Translations under genes and position numbers: made by a program
Notes under the pieces: generated by a model
What the model was told of the DNA's origin: nothing
Seen by the model: the letters and a program-made list of their open reading frames with translations, nothing else
Database searches by the model: none
Part shown: positions 1 to 6,858 of the stretch, piece after piece
Layout of the letters: each line of letters starts with the position of its first letter
Numbering within the stretch: position 1 is the stretch's first letter
Assembly: GCA_030628975.1 (NCBI GenBank)
Contig: DAOVPZ010000007.1
Span: 1 to 16,990 of the forward strand
DNA: 16,990 nucleotides
DNA from: Candidatus Cloacimonadota bacterium
Lineage (GTDB): Bacteria > Cloacimonadota > Cloacimonadia > JGIOTU-2
Reading direction: 5' to 3'

Positions 1-696
1 AAATGGATGGTATATCAGGGTGTGCTTAAAACCGCTTCTCAACAAAATCATATCTGGCAAATTATACTCAATATATGTCTTGTTCTTGCTGTTTTCGGAA
101 GTGCTCTTACACTTGCAAGTTTTATGAAATTTATTCATTCAGTATTTTTAAGCAAATTGCCAAAGAAATTAGAAACTATAAAGGAGATAAGTTTCAACAA
201 TTGGTTTGCAAATCTTTTGTTATCCTTACTTTGTATAATCTTTGGTATTTTTGCTTTTGCAATACCAGTTAAGATGTTTATAATACCCATATTGGCCCCT
301 GGCACAACATTGCCAAATATTTTACTTGGGTTTTATAGCTCCAGCACAATCGTATTTCTCTTTGCAGTTTCCATTATCTTAGGATTAATAATTTACTTGA
401 TTTTCAAGAAGGTTCGTTTTGATGTAGAATATGTTGGTACAATGCCAACTACAGAAGCAAATCGTATTACCGGAGTAAATTTCTATAATGATATTAGGAA
501 TATGAGTCCATTTAGGAAAATCTATGATTGGGCTGAAAGAAAATATTTTGATATTTACAATTTAGGTAGAAAGTTTGTATTGTTTTTTAGCGAAATCTTT
601 CAGCAATTGCATACAGGCTCGTTACATACTTATATTATGTGGATCTTATTTGGATTTGTAGTCTTAACTATTATAATTTTTAATTTTAATGGCTAA
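1..696 (+). CDS. NuoL/MrpA-like proton-translocating membrane subunit, C-terminal part
   Basis: The frame is open from base 1 (Lys-Trp before the first Met at base 7), so the gene begins outside the window and the Met at 7 is internal. The visible 231 residues open with KWMVYQGVLK, which resembles the late helices of NuoL/HyfB/MrpA antiporter-like subunits. Several hydrophobic segments follow, then a hydrophilic stretch and a final helix (HTYIMWILFGFVVLTIIIF) typical of the NuoL/HyfB C-terminus. Family knowledge: these subunits move H+ or Na+ across the inner membrane in complex I, group 4 hydrogenases and Mrp antiporters. It is followed by the rest of an Mrp-type operon, so it is probably the large antiporter subunit of that complex. 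Whether it is closer to MrpA or HyfB cannot be decided without the missing N-terminal part. Confidence 0.8.
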   Translation, partial: KWMVYQGVLKTASQQNHIWQIILNICLVLAVFGSALTLASFMKFIHSVFLSKLPKKLETIKEISFNNWFANLLLSLLCIIFGIFAFAIPVKMFIIPILAPGTTLPNILLGFYSSSTIVFLFAVSIILGLIIYLIFKKVRFDVEYVGTMPTTEANRITGVNFYNDIRNMSPFRKIYDWAERKYFDIYNLGRKFVLFFSEIFQQLHTGSLHTYIMWILFGFVVLTIIIFNFNG

Positions 697-805
697 AATT
701 AATAAAAAAAGGATTTTGAAGCTTTGAAATTTGGAAGATTTATATTTGAGATGTTAAAACTCTGTTTTATAATAAGTAATTTTTTATTTATTTTGGGAGG
801 TTTAA

Positions 806-1339
806 ATGCCAGTTGAGATTTGGCTACATTTCATTTTGGGTTTTATGATAATTGGAGCAATTGCAGCATTAGAAATTAAAGATGTTCTTTCTGCAATTAT
901 TGCTGTTGGGATTGTAGGATTAGGACTATCAGTTGCATTTCTATTTCTACAGGCTCCTGATTTAGCATTAGTTCAATTTGTATTTGAAATTTTATGTATG
1001 ATTATTTTAATTAGAGCATTCACTCATAGAAAAGAACATAAGATCGATTTAAAAAGTAATGTTGTTTTAGTAGCAATTGCAGTAGTAATTCTTTCTGTAG
1101 TCTTTGTATTAGGCATCTTCGCTTTCAAGGAATTACCATCTTTTGGAAAACCAATTGCCAGAATTGCAGAAAGATATTTAACCAAAGGTCCCCAAGAAAC
1201 TGGCTCAGCAAATATTGTTACTTCTATTATTCTAGACTATCGTGCTTATGATACTTTAGGTGAAATCACAGTTTTATTTACCTCCATATTAGGTGCATTT
1301 ACAATTTTAAGGGTTATTGGGAGGAAACAAAGAAGATGA
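806..1339 (+). CDS. MbhD-MbhE-like subunit (DUF4040 plus MrpA C-terminal domain)
   Basis: The 177-residue membrane protein has two recognisable halves. Residues about 1-80 match the DUF4040/MbhD type, with the segment FLFLQAPDLALVQFVFEI. Residues about 135-177 match the MbhE or extreme MrpA C-terminal type, with YDTLGEITVLFTSILGAF. In Bacillus-type Mrp these parts belong to the end of MrpA; in archaeal Mbh hydrogenases they are the separate subunits MbhD and MbhE. Here they form one protein apart from the NuoL-like gene upstream. The start follows a strong GGGAGG site at 795-800, and the gene overlaps the next by ATGA. The product is an integral inner-membrane part of the ion-translocating module. 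The assignment rests on motifs and gene order. Confidence 0.85.
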   Translation: MPVEIWLHFILGFMIIGAIAALEIKDVLSAIIAVGIVGLGLSVAFLFLQAPDLALVQFVFEILCMIILIRAFTHRKEHKIDLKSNVVLVAIAVVILSVVFVLGIFAFKELPSFGKPIARIAERYLTKGPQETGSANIVTSIILDYRAYDTLGEITVLFTSILGAFTILRVIGRKQRR

Positions 1340-1803
1340 ACGAAGAAAAAGGAATGACCATTATAGTTAAGACAATTACTCGCTTTACAGTGTGGTTGAT
1401 TTTTCTTTATGGATTATACATTATTATTCACGGGCATTTAACTCCTGGTGGTGGTTTTGCTGGGGGTGTGATTATCTCATTATCATTTGTGCATCTTACT
1501 TTGGCTTATGGAAAGGATTTCTTTTTAAAAAGACATAAAATATCTACTCTTCATAATATTGAAGCTGGTGGTGCACTTGCTTTTGTCATCATTGGAATTT
1601 TGGGTATTGCCTGGACCGGGAGTTTCTTGGCAAATTTTATAAGTACAGGAAAATTATTTACTTTAAAAAGTGCAGGGGTAATCCCCTTGTTGAATATTGC
1701 AATTGGTGCTAAAGCCGGGACGGCACTTTATTTAGTTTTTTATTACTTAGTTACTCACAGATCCTTTATTCAAAAATCTGAATCAGAAGGAGAGATAAAA
1801 TGA
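1336..1803 (+). CDS. mrpB: MrpB/MnhB-type antiporter subunit (MbhF-like)
   Basis: The 155-residue protein has four predicted membrane segments and the MrpB signature HGHLTPGGGFAGGVI at residues about 33-47. MrpB is a required membrane subunit of multi-subunit Na+(K+)/H+ antiporters, and its homologue MbhF belongs to the Na+ module of Mbh hydrogenase. The ATG overlaps the upstream stop as ATGA and follows a GGGAGG site inside the upstream gene. The next gene also overlaps its stop by ATGA, so translation is likely coupled through the operon. Length matches the usual MrpB size of about 140-160 residues. Confidence 0.9.
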   Translation: MNEEKGMTIIVKTITRFTVWLIFLYGLYIIIHGHLTPGGGFAGGVIISLSFVHLTLAYGKDFFLKRHKISTLHNIEAGGALAFVIIGILGIAWTGSFLANFISTGKLFTLKSAGVIPLLNIAIGAKAGTALYLVFYYLVTHRSFIQKSESEGEIK

Positions 1804-2138
1804 CTCTTTATTTGATGACATTTTTTCTGTTTTTGGTTGGACTCTATGGAGCAACTACGAAAAGAGATATAATAAAGATTATCTTAGCTATTGGGATTAT
1901 GGGATATTCAGTTAATCTTTTTTTAATTTTGATTGCCTATCGTTCTGGAGCAATTTATCCTATTTTAACAAAATCATTAGGCAAAGAACTAATGGTTGAT
2001 CCTTTACCTCAAGCATTAGTTTTAACTGCTATTGTCATTGAATTAGGTATTACTGCTTTGCTTGCATCATTGGCAATAAGAATCTTTGAAAAATATAAAA
2101 CTTTTGATATTACACAAGTCAGGAGATTGAAAGGATGA
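1800..2138 (+). CDS. mrpC: MrpC/MnhC (NuoK-like) antiporter subunit
   Basis: The 112-residue, three-helix protein has the size and layout of NuoK and MrpC. The segment DPLPQALVLTAIVIELGITA near residues 62-81 is diagnostic of the MrpC/NuoK family and carries the conserved intramembrane Glu. It sits between MrpB and MrpD, the standard order, with ATGA overlaps at both ends and an AGGAGA site at 1788-1793. In the Mbh system the counterpart is MbhG. Confidence 0.92.
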   Translation: MTLYLMTFFLFLVGLYGATTKRDIIKIILAIGIMGYSVNLFLILIAYRSGAIYPILTKSLGKELMVDPLPQALVLTAIVIELGITALLASLAIRIFEKYKTFDITQVRRLKG

Positions 2139-3631
2139 TCACTCCATATTTTGTTATCATACCATTATTTGCTGCTTTCCTAATAGCTCTTATTGCTCGC
2201 AAAAAGGAGAATATTGCTGCAGGTATTGCTTTAATTGTAGGTATTATACTATGTATAATGTCTATATATTCATTTGTTTTGCTATCAGGAAATGAAGGAG
2301 CAATTTATTATCATTTTAGTAATTGGAAAGCACCTATTACTATCTCTTTGGTTTTAGATTATCTTTCATCATTTATGTTGATCATAATAAGCGTAATTTC
2401 CTTGATCGCTATTTTCTACTCTCTCCAATACTTAAATCATTATACTGGCAAATGGCAATTCTTTGCCTTATTTATGCTAATGATTACAGGAATGAATGGT
2501 GTTGCATTAACTGGTGATTTTTTTAATCTATTTGTATTTATTGAGATTTCTCTGTTCTCTGCTTATTCTTTGGTTGCATTTGGTTGTGAAGCAGAAGAAT
2601 TAGAAGCTGCATTTAAGTATGCTATTGTTGGAGCTATCTCATCTACCTTAATTCTCTTTTCAGTTGGCATTCTATACAGCATTACTTCTTCATTAAATAT
2701 GGCTGATGTTGGAAGATTATTGTTAAATGAGAAAAGTAAAGTAATATATTTAGTTTATGGAATGATGATAGTTGGTTTTGGATTAAAATCAGCCTTAGTT
2801 CCTTTTCATGCATGGCTTCCAGATGCACATCCTTCTGCTCCTGCACCAATATCCTCAATGTTGTCAGGTGTATTAATCAAAGTTTTGGGGATATATGCAC
2901 TTATTAGAGTATTTTTCAATGTATTTGGTGCACCACAGATTTTTCTACAAATAATTCTAATTTTAGGTATTATCTCAATGGTAGTCGGTGGCTTGATGTC
3001 TCTTATGCAATGGGATATAAAGCGTCTGCTTGGATTTAGTACAGTAAGCCAAGTAGGCTATATATTCCTAGGAATAGGTTTAGGAACACCTCTCGGTATT
3101 TTAGGAGCAATTTTCCATCTATTAAATCATTCAATATTCAAAGCATTGCTCTTTATGAATGCGGGAGCAGTTGAATATGCCTTAGATACACGAGATATGA
3201 AACAAATGGGGGGACTTAGTAAAAAGCTTCCAATAACATCTACTACTTCAATGATTGGTTCTTTATCAATTTCAGGTATTCCACCTTTTAATGGATTCTT
3301 CAGTAAATTGATAATTATTATTGCTTGCATTCAAGCAGGACACCCTATTTATGCAGGTTGGGCAATTCTTATAAGTATTATTACTCTTGCGTATTATCTA
3401 AAAATGCAAAGGTTCACATTCTATGGAAAGCAAAATTTCAAAAAGATTTTTGAAAAAGTACCTTTTACTCTTAAAACATCTATGATAATACTTGCAGGAC
3501 TGTGTGTTATATCCTCAGTTTTAATAATTCCAGGGATTAAGGAAGTAACTTTAGACAAAGTAACAGAAGTTATTTTAGATAAGACTAAATATATTGAATA
3601 TATAAAACCTCTAATTCTTGGAGGTAGATAA
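2135..3631 (+). CDS. mrpD: MrpD-type proton/cation antiporter subunit (MbhH-like)
   Basis: The 498-residue polytopic protein of the proton_antipo_M family (NuoL/M/N-like) has roughly 14 helices. Visible hallmarks are FNLFVFIEI with the conserved transport Glu at residue 137, GLKSALVPFHAWLPDAHPSA with the conserved Lys at 218, and NHSIFKALLFMNAG. These correspond to the proton-channel Glu and Lys known from Bacillus MrpD and from NuoM/N. Length is normal for MrpD (about 490-500). It overlaps mrpC by four bases, and an AGGAG-like run lies just before its ATG. It is expected to conduct ions in the membrane arm of the hydrogenase/antiporter complex. Confidence 0.93.
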   Translation: MITPYFVIIPLFAAFLIALIARKKENIAAGIALIVGIILCIMSIYSFVLLSGNEGAIYYHFSNWKAPITISLVLDYLSSFMLIIISVISLIAIFYSLQYLNHYTGKWQFFALFMLMITGMNGVALTGDFFNLFVFIEISLFSAYSLVAFGCEAEELEAAFKYAIVGAISSTLILFSVGILYSITSSLNMADVGRLLLNEKSKVIYLVYGMMIVGFGLKSALVPFHAWLPDAHPSAPAPISSMLSGVLIKVLGIYALIRVFFNVFGAPQIFLQIILILGIISMVVGGLMSLMQWDIKRLLGFSTVSQVGYIFLGIGLGTPLGILGAIFHLLNHSIFKALLFMNAGAVEYALDTRDMKQMGGLSKKLPITSTTSMIGSLSISGIPPFNGFFSKLIIIIACIQAGHPIYAGWAILISIITLAYYLKMQRFTFYGKQNFKKIFEKVPFTLKTSMIILAGLCVISSVLIIPGIKEVTLDKVTEVILDKTKYIEYIKPLILGGR

Positions 3632-3632
3632 T

Positions 3633-4142
3633 ATGAAGTTAAAAACAAAAAGCAGGATTGTTGTCTTTATCCTATCTTTTATTACTTATTTTACCATTAC
3701 TCAGATTGGCAGATTTGATTGGCAAGAACTGATAGTTGGTGTTATTATTTCTCTTATTACCTCAGTCATTGCTGGTGATATTCTTATTGTGATTCAAAGA
3801 AAGTTTAAAATTAGTAGAATATTTTATACAATTCTATATATTTTCCGTTTATTTGTGGAAATATTTAAAGCAAATATCCATGTGGCATATTTAGTGATTC
3901 ATCCTAAGTTACCTATTAAACCCGGAATTGTAAAAATAAAGACCGGGTTGAAGAGTGACTCAGGCTTGACTATGTTAGCGAATTCTATTACTCTTACTCC
4001 TGGAACAATGACAGTTGACATAAACAAGGAAAAGGGAGAATTATATATTCATTGGATAGATGTAAAGACTTCAGATGTGGATAAAGCTACAGAATTAATT
4101 GGGGGACGATTTGAGAAAATTATTAAGGAGATTTTTGAATGA
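3633..4142 (+). CDS. mrpE: MrpE-type antiporter subunit
   Basis: The 169-residue MrpE/MnhE family protein (MbhA-like) has hydrophobic N-terminal helices (IVVFILSFITYFTITQIG and ITSVIAGDILIVIQ). Next come YIFRLFVEIFKANIHVAYLV, the segment ANSITLTPGTMTVD and a cytoplasmic tail, all typical of MrpE. A longer reading from the TTG at 3618 is possible. The ATG at 3633 is better because GGAGG at 3620-3624 lies 8 bases upstream and the mrpD stop ends at 3631. The gene overlaps mrpF by ATGA. MrpE is needed for assembly or activity of Mrp antiporters; its exact role is less clear than that of MrpA or MrpD. Confidence 0.9.
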   Translation: MKLKTKSRIVVFILSFITYFTITQIGRFDWQELIVGVIISLITSVIAGDILIVIQRKFKISRIFYTILYIFRLFVEIFKANIHVAYLVIHPKLPIKPGIVKIKTGLKSDSGLTMLANSITLTPGTMTVDINKEKGELYIHWIDVKTSDVDKATELIGGRFEKIIKEIFE

Positions 4143-4477
4143 GAGAAATTAGATGGCAAATTGGTTTTATTTTAATTATTGCTTTCTTCATAATAAATTT
4201 CTTTGTATTTGACTTTGATCTAAAATTCAAATTAATGAATATAGGACTTTTTAGTGCCCTTTTTGTATTAATTCGAACTGTTATTGGTCCCTCCCCCGCA
4301 GATAGGATTGTAGCTGTCGATATTCTTGGTATTTTGGTAGTAGGTATTTGTGCTCTAATGGCCATTACATTTGACCAATCATTTTTTATTGATATTGCAA
4401 TGGCTTGGGCATTGCAGAGTTTTATAGCTACACTGGCTTTAGCAAAATTTTTGGAAGGGAGGCATTTAGATGATTAG
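4139..4477 (+). CDS. mrpF: MrpF-type antiporter subunit
   Basis: The 112-residue, three-helix membrane protein has the MrpF signature RTVIGPSPADRIVAVDILGI near residues 45-64. MrpF is a core small subunit of multi-subunit cation/proton antiporters (MbhB in Mbh hydrogenases). The ATG overlaps the mrpE stop, with AAGGAG just upstream. The 3' end overlaps mrpG by eight bases. It is somewhat longer than the usual 85-95 residues because of a longer N-terminus. Confidence 0.92.
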   Translation: MREIRWQIGFILIIAFFIINFFVFDFDLKFKLMNIGLFSALFVLIRTVIGPSPADRIVAVDILGILVVGICALMAITFDQSFFIDIAMAWALQSFIATLALAKFLEGRHLDD

Positions 4478-4808
4478 TGAAATAATTGGTTATATATTAA
4501 TTTCTATTGGACTATTATTTAATTTCTTTGGAGTATTAGGTTTGGTTAGATTACCTGATGTATATAATCGTTTACAAGCTGCTACAAAGTGTGTTACTTT
4601 TGGGACTGCAGGAATTTTAGCTGGAGTATTTGTAATGAAAGGTTATGGTGTGATGGGCTTAAAACCAATTATATGTATCATCTTCATATTACTTACCGCG
4701 CCTGTATCTGCTCATGTTATATCTAGAGCTGCTCATCGTGCTAAAATCAAACTTACAGATGAGACAATCATAGATAAGTATGAAGAAGATAAAGAATTAC
4801 GGAAATAA
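4470..4808 (+). CDS. mrpG: MrpG-type antiporter subunit
   Basis: The 112-residue protein of the MrpG/PhaG/MnhG family has the motif LVRLPDVYNRLQAATKCVTF near residues 25-44. Two more hydrophobic segments follow, then APVSAHVISRAAHRAK, a typical MrpG ending. A GGGAGG site at 4457-4462 precedes the ATG, which overlaps mrpF. This is the last clear antiporter subunit. The operon reads on only after an interposed accessory gene. Confidence 0.92.
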   Translation: MISEIIGYILISIGLLFNFFGVLGLVRLPDVYNRLQAATKCVTFGTAGILAGVFVMKGYGVMGLKPIICIIFILLTAPVSAHVISRAAHRAKIKLTDETIIDKYEEDKELRK

Positions 4809-4814
4809 TTTGAA

Positions 4815-5261
4815 ATGAGCCACGAAAACACACCCGTTCTCCGTAGCAGTACTACTGCGAAGGGTGAACAAAAGCACACGAAAGAAGATATTATATTTGG
4901 AGAGGAATGTTATAAAATCATTGACTGTGCCTTTATCCCGATATGTCGGGAGAAGTTATTAGGATATGGTTTTTTAGAAAAGGTTTATAAGAATGGTTTA
5001 TTTATCGAGTTAATTGATAAAGGTTTTCAGGCGGAAAAGGAATATCCAATAAAAGTATTCTATAAAGGTAAAGTGATCGGAGAATATTTTGCAGATATTG
5101 TTGTTGATAGGAAAATAATCTTAGAATTAAAGGCAGAAGAAAAATTAAATTTAATTCATCAAGCACAAATTATCAACTATCTAAAAGCCTCTAAAATAAA
5201 AGTTGGTTTATTAATAAATTTTGGCAAAAAGAAATGTGAGTTTAAAAGATTTATATATTAA
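4815..5261 (+). CDS. GxxExxY family protein (PDDEXK_3-like) carrying in-frame palindromic inserts
   Basis: The 148-residue protein has the family-naming motif GFLEKVY at residues 52-58 and a PD-(D/E)xK-like core (Asp94, then Glu104-Leu-Lys106, and HQAQIINYLKA). The family looks nuclease-like but its biological role is not established. Canonical members are about 120-130 residues. The extra length lies in two places. Residues about 7-19 are encoded by a palindromic repeat found elsewhere in the window. Residues about 40-46 (FIPICRE) are encoded by a TCCCGA/TCGGGA hairpin, where relatives read roughly AMEVHKxLG. The frame is open through both. The gene interrupts an otherwise tight operon, between mrpG and the ferredoxin subunit, and is bounded by imperfect inverted repeats (4819-4833 and 5265-5294). 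It was probably acquired as a small mobile cassette. Confidence 0.85.
   Translation: MSHENTPVLRSSTTAKGEQKHTKEDIIFGEECYKIIDCAFIPICREKLLGYGFLEKVYKNGLFIELIDKGFQAEKEYPIKVFYKGKVIGEYFADIVVDRKIILELKAEEKLNLIHQAQIINYLKASKIKVGLLINFGKKKCEFKRFIY
4819..4883 (+). repeat. Left inverted repeat of the GxxExxY cassette, split by an insert
   Basis: GCCACGAAAACACAC at 4819-4833 and GCACACGAAAG at about 4874-4884 read as one continuous sequence once the palindromic insert between them is removed. The result resembles the reverse complement of the right-hand repeat at 5265-5294. It overlaps the first codons of the GxxExxY gene. Confidence 0.5.
4833..4869 (+). repeat. Palindromic repeat copy A, inside the GxxExxY coding sequence
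   Basis: The copy begins CCCGTTCTCCGTAG and ends CGAAGGGTGAAC, with the perfect hairpin GCAGTA-C-TACTGC at 4846-4858 in the middle. CCCGTTCTC and GAAGGGTGAA recur exactly at 13791-13799 and 13862-13871. A reversed, slightly diverged copy lies at about 7178-7223. The reading frame stays open through it. Confidence 0.7.
4936..4951 (+). repeat. TCCCGA/TCGGGA hairpin inside the GxxExxY coding sequence
   Basis: TCCCGA (4936-4941), a four-base loop and TCGGGA (4946-4951) form a perfect six-base stem. TCCCGATAT is also the outer end of the repeat copy at 13781. This may therefore be a collapsed outer stem of the same family, translated in frame as part of FIPICRE. Confidence 0.5.
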
Positions 5262-5264
5262 TAA

Positions 5265-5294
5265 TTTTTGTGTGTTTTTGTGTAATTTTGTGGC
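5265..5294 (-). repeat. Right inverted repeat of the GxxExxY cassette
   Basis: A T/G-rich stretch of the form TTTTTGTGTG-TTTTTGTGTAATTTTGTGGC starts four bases after the GxxExxY stop. Its reverse complement starts GCCACAAAATTACAC, matching the left repeat GCCACGAAAACACAC with a few changes. The pair brackets the gene. Confidence 0.5.
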
Positions 5295-5317
5295 TAAATT
5301 TTCCATAGGAGATTGAT

Positions 5318-5929
5318 ATGATTTTACCAAAACTTCGTGAACTTAAAGAAGCTCTTACATCTTTTTTTTCTAAACCATATACGAGTAAATATCCTTTTAC
5401 AAAAGAGCCGTATGAACCAATTAAGGAATTTAAAGGCAAACCAAAATTCGATGAAGAAAATTGTATCGGATGTGGAACCTGTGCTCAGGTTTGCCCAGCA
5501 GAGGCTATTGAAATAATTGATTCAGTTGAAAAAAAGTTGCGTATTTTAAAAATAAATTATTCTCATTGTATATATTGCGGTCAGTGTGAAGAGCATTGTA
5601 TTACTGAAAAAGGTATAAAATTATCCAACGATTATATCACTGCTGTATTCAGTTCTGACAAAGATGCAGATACAATGCAGATCGATAAGGAGCTTCTTAT
5701 TTGCCAAAGTTGTGGTGCAATTATTGGGTGTGCTGAACATCTTGATTGGATAATTGACAGACTTGGTCCAAAAGCTTATGGTAATCCAGACCTAATAGCT
5801 CATCTTCAGAGAAGATATAGTGATATTCCTGAATCAAAAATTAAAGATAAATTCCGACGAGAAGATTATTATAAATTGGTTTGCCCGAAGTGCAGACACC
5901 AGATTGTTATAAAAGATGTTTTCGGATAA
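5318..5929 (+). CDS. Two-[4Fe-4S] electron-transfer subunit of a membrane-bound hydrogenase (HycF/EchF/NuoI-like)
   Basis: The 203-residue protein has two classical [4Fe-4S] motifs: CIGCGTCAQVCP (Cys49, 52, 55, 59) and CIYCGQCEEHC (Cys84, 87, 90, 94). This is the layout of NuoI, EchF, HycF and MbhN, which pass electrons from ferredoxin towards the catalytic subunits at the cytoplasmic face of the membrane. The N-terminus KLRELKEALTSFF may be an amphipathic membrane-contact helix. Residues about 125-203 form an extra region with five more cysteines (129, 132, 138, 189, 192) in CxxC pairs, possibly a metal-binding knuckle. An AGGAG site precedes the ATG. The position after the Mrp genes and before a hydrogenase protease supports a hydrogenase role rather than a free ferredoxin. 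Confidence 0.82.
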   Translation: MILPKLRELKEALTSFFSKPYTSKYPFTKEPYEPIKEFKGKPKFDEENCIGCGTCAQVCPAEAIEIIDSVEKKLRILKINYSHCIYCGQCEEHCITEKGIKLSNDYITAVFSSDKDADTMQIDKELLICQSCGAIIGCAEHLDWIIDRLGPKAYGNPDLIAHLQRRYSDIPESKIKDKFRREDYYKLVCPKCRHQIVIKDVFG

Positions 5930-6397
5930 ATTAAAAACTCTGATTAATTCAATTTCAGATAAAAAGACTATATTTGTTGGACTTGGAAACTATCTTCGTC
6001 ATGATGATGCAATAGGTCTTTATATTGTTCAACAATTAAAAGAAGAGATTAAAAAAAAAATTTTGATTTCCTTTTAGCAGAAACCACTCCAGAAAACCAT
6101 TTTAATTACATTACGCAACTGAATCCAGAATATATCATATTTATTGATGCTGTAAAGTGTTCTGAAAATACTAGTGAAGTAAGATTACTTGACCAAAAAG
6201 AAATAGGCTCATTTTCAATTTCTACTCATACAAGTTCTATACTATTAATAATTGAATATTTAAAAAAATTTATTAAGGCACAATTTTTTGTTATTGGTAT
6301 TCGTATTGAAAATAATAGTTTCGGCGAAGGAATATCAAAAGAGGTTATAGATTCAGCAAAAAAATTTATTAAATATTTTATAAGCTTATACAATTGA
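5916..6397 (+). pseudogene. Hydrogenase maturation protease (HycI/HyaD family) with a frameshift at an A10 run
   Basis: The reading from ATG 5916 gives IFVGLGNYLRHDDAIGLYIV, the N-terminal family motif with the nickel-binding acid (Asp31). It then enters ten A's at 6051-6060 and stops at 6075-6077. From 6065 a frame one base different continues as DFLLAETTPENHFNY, then IIFIDAVKC (second metal Asp) and FSISTHTSS (metal His), and stops at 6395-6397. Eleven A's would join the halves into a normal 160-residue protein with all three metal ligands. The family clips the C-terminal tail of the hydrogenase large subunit after nickel insertion. The start overlaps the ferredoxin-subunit gene by 14 bases, so it is the same operon. 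The break may be a sequencing error, a true mutation, or a site rescued by slippage on the A run. Good conservation after the shift argues against long decay. Confidence 0.85.
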
Positions 6398-6540
6398 CTT
6401 TCACAAGATTAACAACAAACAATTAAAACGATAAATGCTTTTATTTCTTGACTATTTTTATGATAATTAGAAATTTATATTTTATATTTTTAACTGAAAA
6501 ATAGAGAAATTTAGGAAAATTAATCACAATGAGGAATTAT

Positions 6541-6858
6541 ATGAATCAATTACGAATTATAAAGGACTTAAAAAAGTTGCTAATAAGTAAATTCCCGGAC
6601 TACTTTGATAAAGTCATTTTATTTGGTTCACAAGTTATGGGAAGTGCGGGGGAATATTCTGATTATGATATTTTAATTATTCTCAAGACAGATTATGACT
6701 GGAAGTTAGAAAATAAAATTTTGAATGTATGTTACGATATAGACCTAAAATACGAAATTCTCACCGATGTGAAGCTTATATCTAACAAAGAATTAAAAAC
6801 AATTAAAGGGAAACAACCATTTATAATAAATGCTTTTGAAAAAGGATTGGTTGTATGA
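6541..6858 (+). CDS. MNT-type nucleotidyltransferase domain protein (putative antitoxin)
   Basis: The 105-residue minimal nucleotidyltransferase has the motif GS-x10-DxD seen as LFGSQVMGSAGEYSDYDILI. The Gly-Ser and two Asp residues are the nucleotide/metal site of the pol-beta superfamily. ATG 6541 is preferred over ATG 6529 because GAGGA at 6531-6535 lies five bases before it. The stop overlaps the next ATG. Family knowledge: MNT proteins paired with HEPN proteins act as toxin-antitoxin modules, the MNT protein modifying and silencing the HEPN RNase. Here the partner is short, so present activity is doubtful. Confidence 0.82.
   Translation: MNQLRIIKDLKKLLISKFPDYFDKVILFGSQVMGSAGEYSDYDILIILKTDYDWKLENKILNVCYDIDLKYEILTDVKLISNKELKTIKGKQPFIINAFEKGLVV

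Noticed and set aside
3618..3632. TTG start for mrpE
   Set aside because: The ATG at 3633 has GGAGG at the right distance; the TTG would put the ribosome site inside the gene.
3127..3648. Minus-strand frames inside mrpD
   Set aside because: Antisense to a complete MrpD with conserved Glu and Lys motifs; no independent evidence.
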